Made by a program: the position numbers and the translations under genes. The notes beneath the pieces were generated by a model that saw nothing but the letters and a program-made list of their open reading frames with translations, searched no databases and had not been told where the DNA came from. From Corynebacterium sp. (lineage in GTDB: Bacteria; Actinomycetota; Actinomycetes; Mycobacteriales; Mycobacteriaceae): DNA of 20,467 nucleotides. Shown here piece by piece: positions 19,312 to 20,467 of this stretch (within the stretch, counting starts at the first letter, position 1; each line of letters begins with the position of its first letter). The stretch spans positions 1 through 20,467 of the forward strand of contig NZ_JALAGU010000039.1 of assembly GCF_022712275.1 (NCBI RefSeq), read 5' to 3'.

Positions 19312-20467
19312 TCAGCGCTGGCGCGCGCGGGACTTGATCTTCTGCGTCAGCTCCTGGAACTGCTCGAAGATGGCGGTGTTCTCCTGGATGGCGGTGCGCA
19401 TCTTCTTCTCCGCGTGCATCACCGTGGTGTGGTCACGTCCGCCGTAGACCTCACCGATCTTCGTCGTCGACATCTCGCAGTACTCACGGGTGAGGAACAT
19501 GCCGAACTGTCGGGCGGTCACGATCTTGCGGACCTTCGACGGGCCGGTGAGCTGGTCGATCGACACCGTGAAGTGGTCGGCGATGACCTCTATGACCATT
19601 TCCGGGGTGATCGTGACGTCCTGCGGAAGGATGTCCTTCACCACGACCTCGGCTGCGGCGATGGTGATCGGCTCACCGGTCATGGAACAGTAGGCCACCA
19701 CCCGGGTCAGCGCGCCTTCGAGCTCACGGATGGAGGACTCGTTGCGGCTGGCGATGAACTCCAGGACGTCGCGCGGTACCTCTGCCCCGTTGAGCAGGGA
19801 CTTCTTGGCGAGAATCGCCATCCTGGTCTCCAGGTCAGGCGTCTTCACGTCGGTGGTGAGCCCGCCCTCGAAGCGGGTACGCAGCCGGTCCTCCAGCGTC
19901 GTCAACTGGGAGGGCGGGCGGTCGGAGGACAGTACGATCTGGTGGTTCGCCTGGTAGAGGGCGTTGAAGGTGTGGAAGAACTCCTCCTGGGTCGACTCCT
20001 TGCCCTGCAGGAACTGGATGTCGTCGACAATAAGGAGGTCGAGGTTGCGGTAGTTCCGCTTGAACTGGTCCAGTGCGAGCGGACCACCCTGAATCGCGTT
20101 GATGAACTCGTTGGTCATCTCTTCACTGGAGACGTAGCGCACCCGGATCTCCGGTTTGAGCTCCCGGGCGTAATGCCCGATAGCGTGCAGCAGGTGTGTC
20201 TTGCCAAGTCCCGGCTGGCCGTAGATGAACAGCGGATTGTAGGCCTTGCCCGGATTCTCGGCGACGGCCCGGCAGGCCGCGGCGGGGAACTGGTTCGACG
20301 GGCCGGTGACGAAGGTGTCGAAGGTGTACTTCGGGTTGAGCCGGTTCTCGTCGTCGGCGTGGGTCGCGGCAGCGGCCGGGGCGGTGGCGGCGGTCGTCAC
20401 GGGGACGCCGGCGGTCACCGTGACCGGTTCCGCGACCTGGGCGGGTTCCGCGTAGGCGGCGGGGGCG
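19312..20467 (-). CDS. dnaA: Chromosomal replication initiator protein DnaA, 5' end outside the window
   Basis: DnaA binds the boxes in oriC and opens the duplex to start replication. The visible 384 residues include the end of the Ala/Pro/Val-rich linker (domain II). The AAA+ ATPase has Walker A GQPGLGKTHLL, Walker B DLLIVDDIQF, sensor 1 LSSDRPP and an arginine-rich box VI/VII region (LEDRLRTRFEGG). The DNA-binding domain IV carries the signature GGRDHTTVMHAEKKM. The frame stays open to the window edge, so the start codon and domain I lie beyond 20467; a GTG at 20418 is internal and not the start. The protein ends in KIKSRARQR. Confidence 0.98.
   Translation of the reverse strand, partial: APAAYAEPAQVAEPVTVTAGVPVTTAATAPAAAATHADDENRLNPKYTFDTFVTGPSNQFPAAACRAVAENPGKAYNPLFIYGQPGLGKTHLLHAIGHYARELKPEIRVRYVSSEEMTNEFINAIQGGPLALDQFKRNYRNLDLLIVDDIQFLQGKESTQEEFFHTFNALYQANHQIVLSSDRPPSQLTTLEDRLRTRFEGGLTTDVKTPDLETRMAILAKKSLLNGAEVPRDVLEFIASRNESSIRELEGALTRVVAYCSMTGEPITIAAAEVVVKDILPQDVTITPEMVIEVIADHFTVSIDQLTGPSKVRKIVTARQFGMFLTREYCEMSTTKIGEVYGGRDHTTVMHAEKKMRTAIQENTAIFEQFQELTQKIKSRARQR

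Overview
The window is the chromosomal replication-origin region of a high-GC Gram-positive actinobacterium, shown with dnaA at the right-hand end and most core genes on the minus strand. The order dnaA, oriC, dnaN, recF, dciA (DUF721), gyrB ... gyrA, DUF3566 membrane gene, tRNA-Ile(GAT), tRNA-Ala(TGC) is the standard actinobacterial arrangement. A ROK-family regulator lying between gyrB and gyrA, together with AGAC-N6-GTCT operators like the corynebacterial McbR box, points to Corynebacterium, probably one of its higher-GC species. The genus call is inference from gene order and motifs; no database search was possible.

Layout, left to right. Positions 1-830 are mobile-element debris: a decayed IS3-like transposase whose predicted end (about 530) abuts the C-terminal fragment of a tyrosine recombinase, which points into the 3' end of tRNA-Ala. 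Positions 853-4276 hold the two tRNAs, the DUF3566 protein and gyrA with its promoter. Positions 4350-13479 are an accessory block of about 9 kb between gyrA and gyrB: a siderophore-interacting flavoprotein, a flavin-reductase-like protein, a DUF222/HNH nuclease, a four-gene sulfonate operon (ssuD-ssuC-ssuA-ssuB), its divergent ROK regulator (ssuR), and an alpha/beta hydrolase. Positions 13472-20467 carry gyrB, dciA, recF, dnaN, about 750 bp of oriC with many DnaA boxes, and a 5'-truncated dnaA.

Functional picture. The sulfonate block looks self-contained. SsuCAB would import alkanesulfonates and SsuD would release sulfite with FMNH2. The flavin-reductase-like protein, 5.5 kb away but carrying the same 18-bp operator-promoter element as ssuD, is a candidate FMNH2 source. 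SsuR and a McbR-type repressor would set expression. Five accessory promoters place a -10-like hexamer 6-8 nt upstream of the start codon with no Shine-Dalgarno, which suggests leaderless mRNAs.

Two parS-like ParB sites (one a perfect 16-mer) are embedded inside ssuB and at the 5' end of ssuA. The sulfonate operon therefore also carries chromosome-segregation sites, roughly 10-12 kb from oriC. I found no CRISPR array, rRNA gene, or clearly new multi-gene system. The most interesting signals are the dual-use parS sites, the shared operator-promoter modules, and the nested IS/integrase/tRNA junction.
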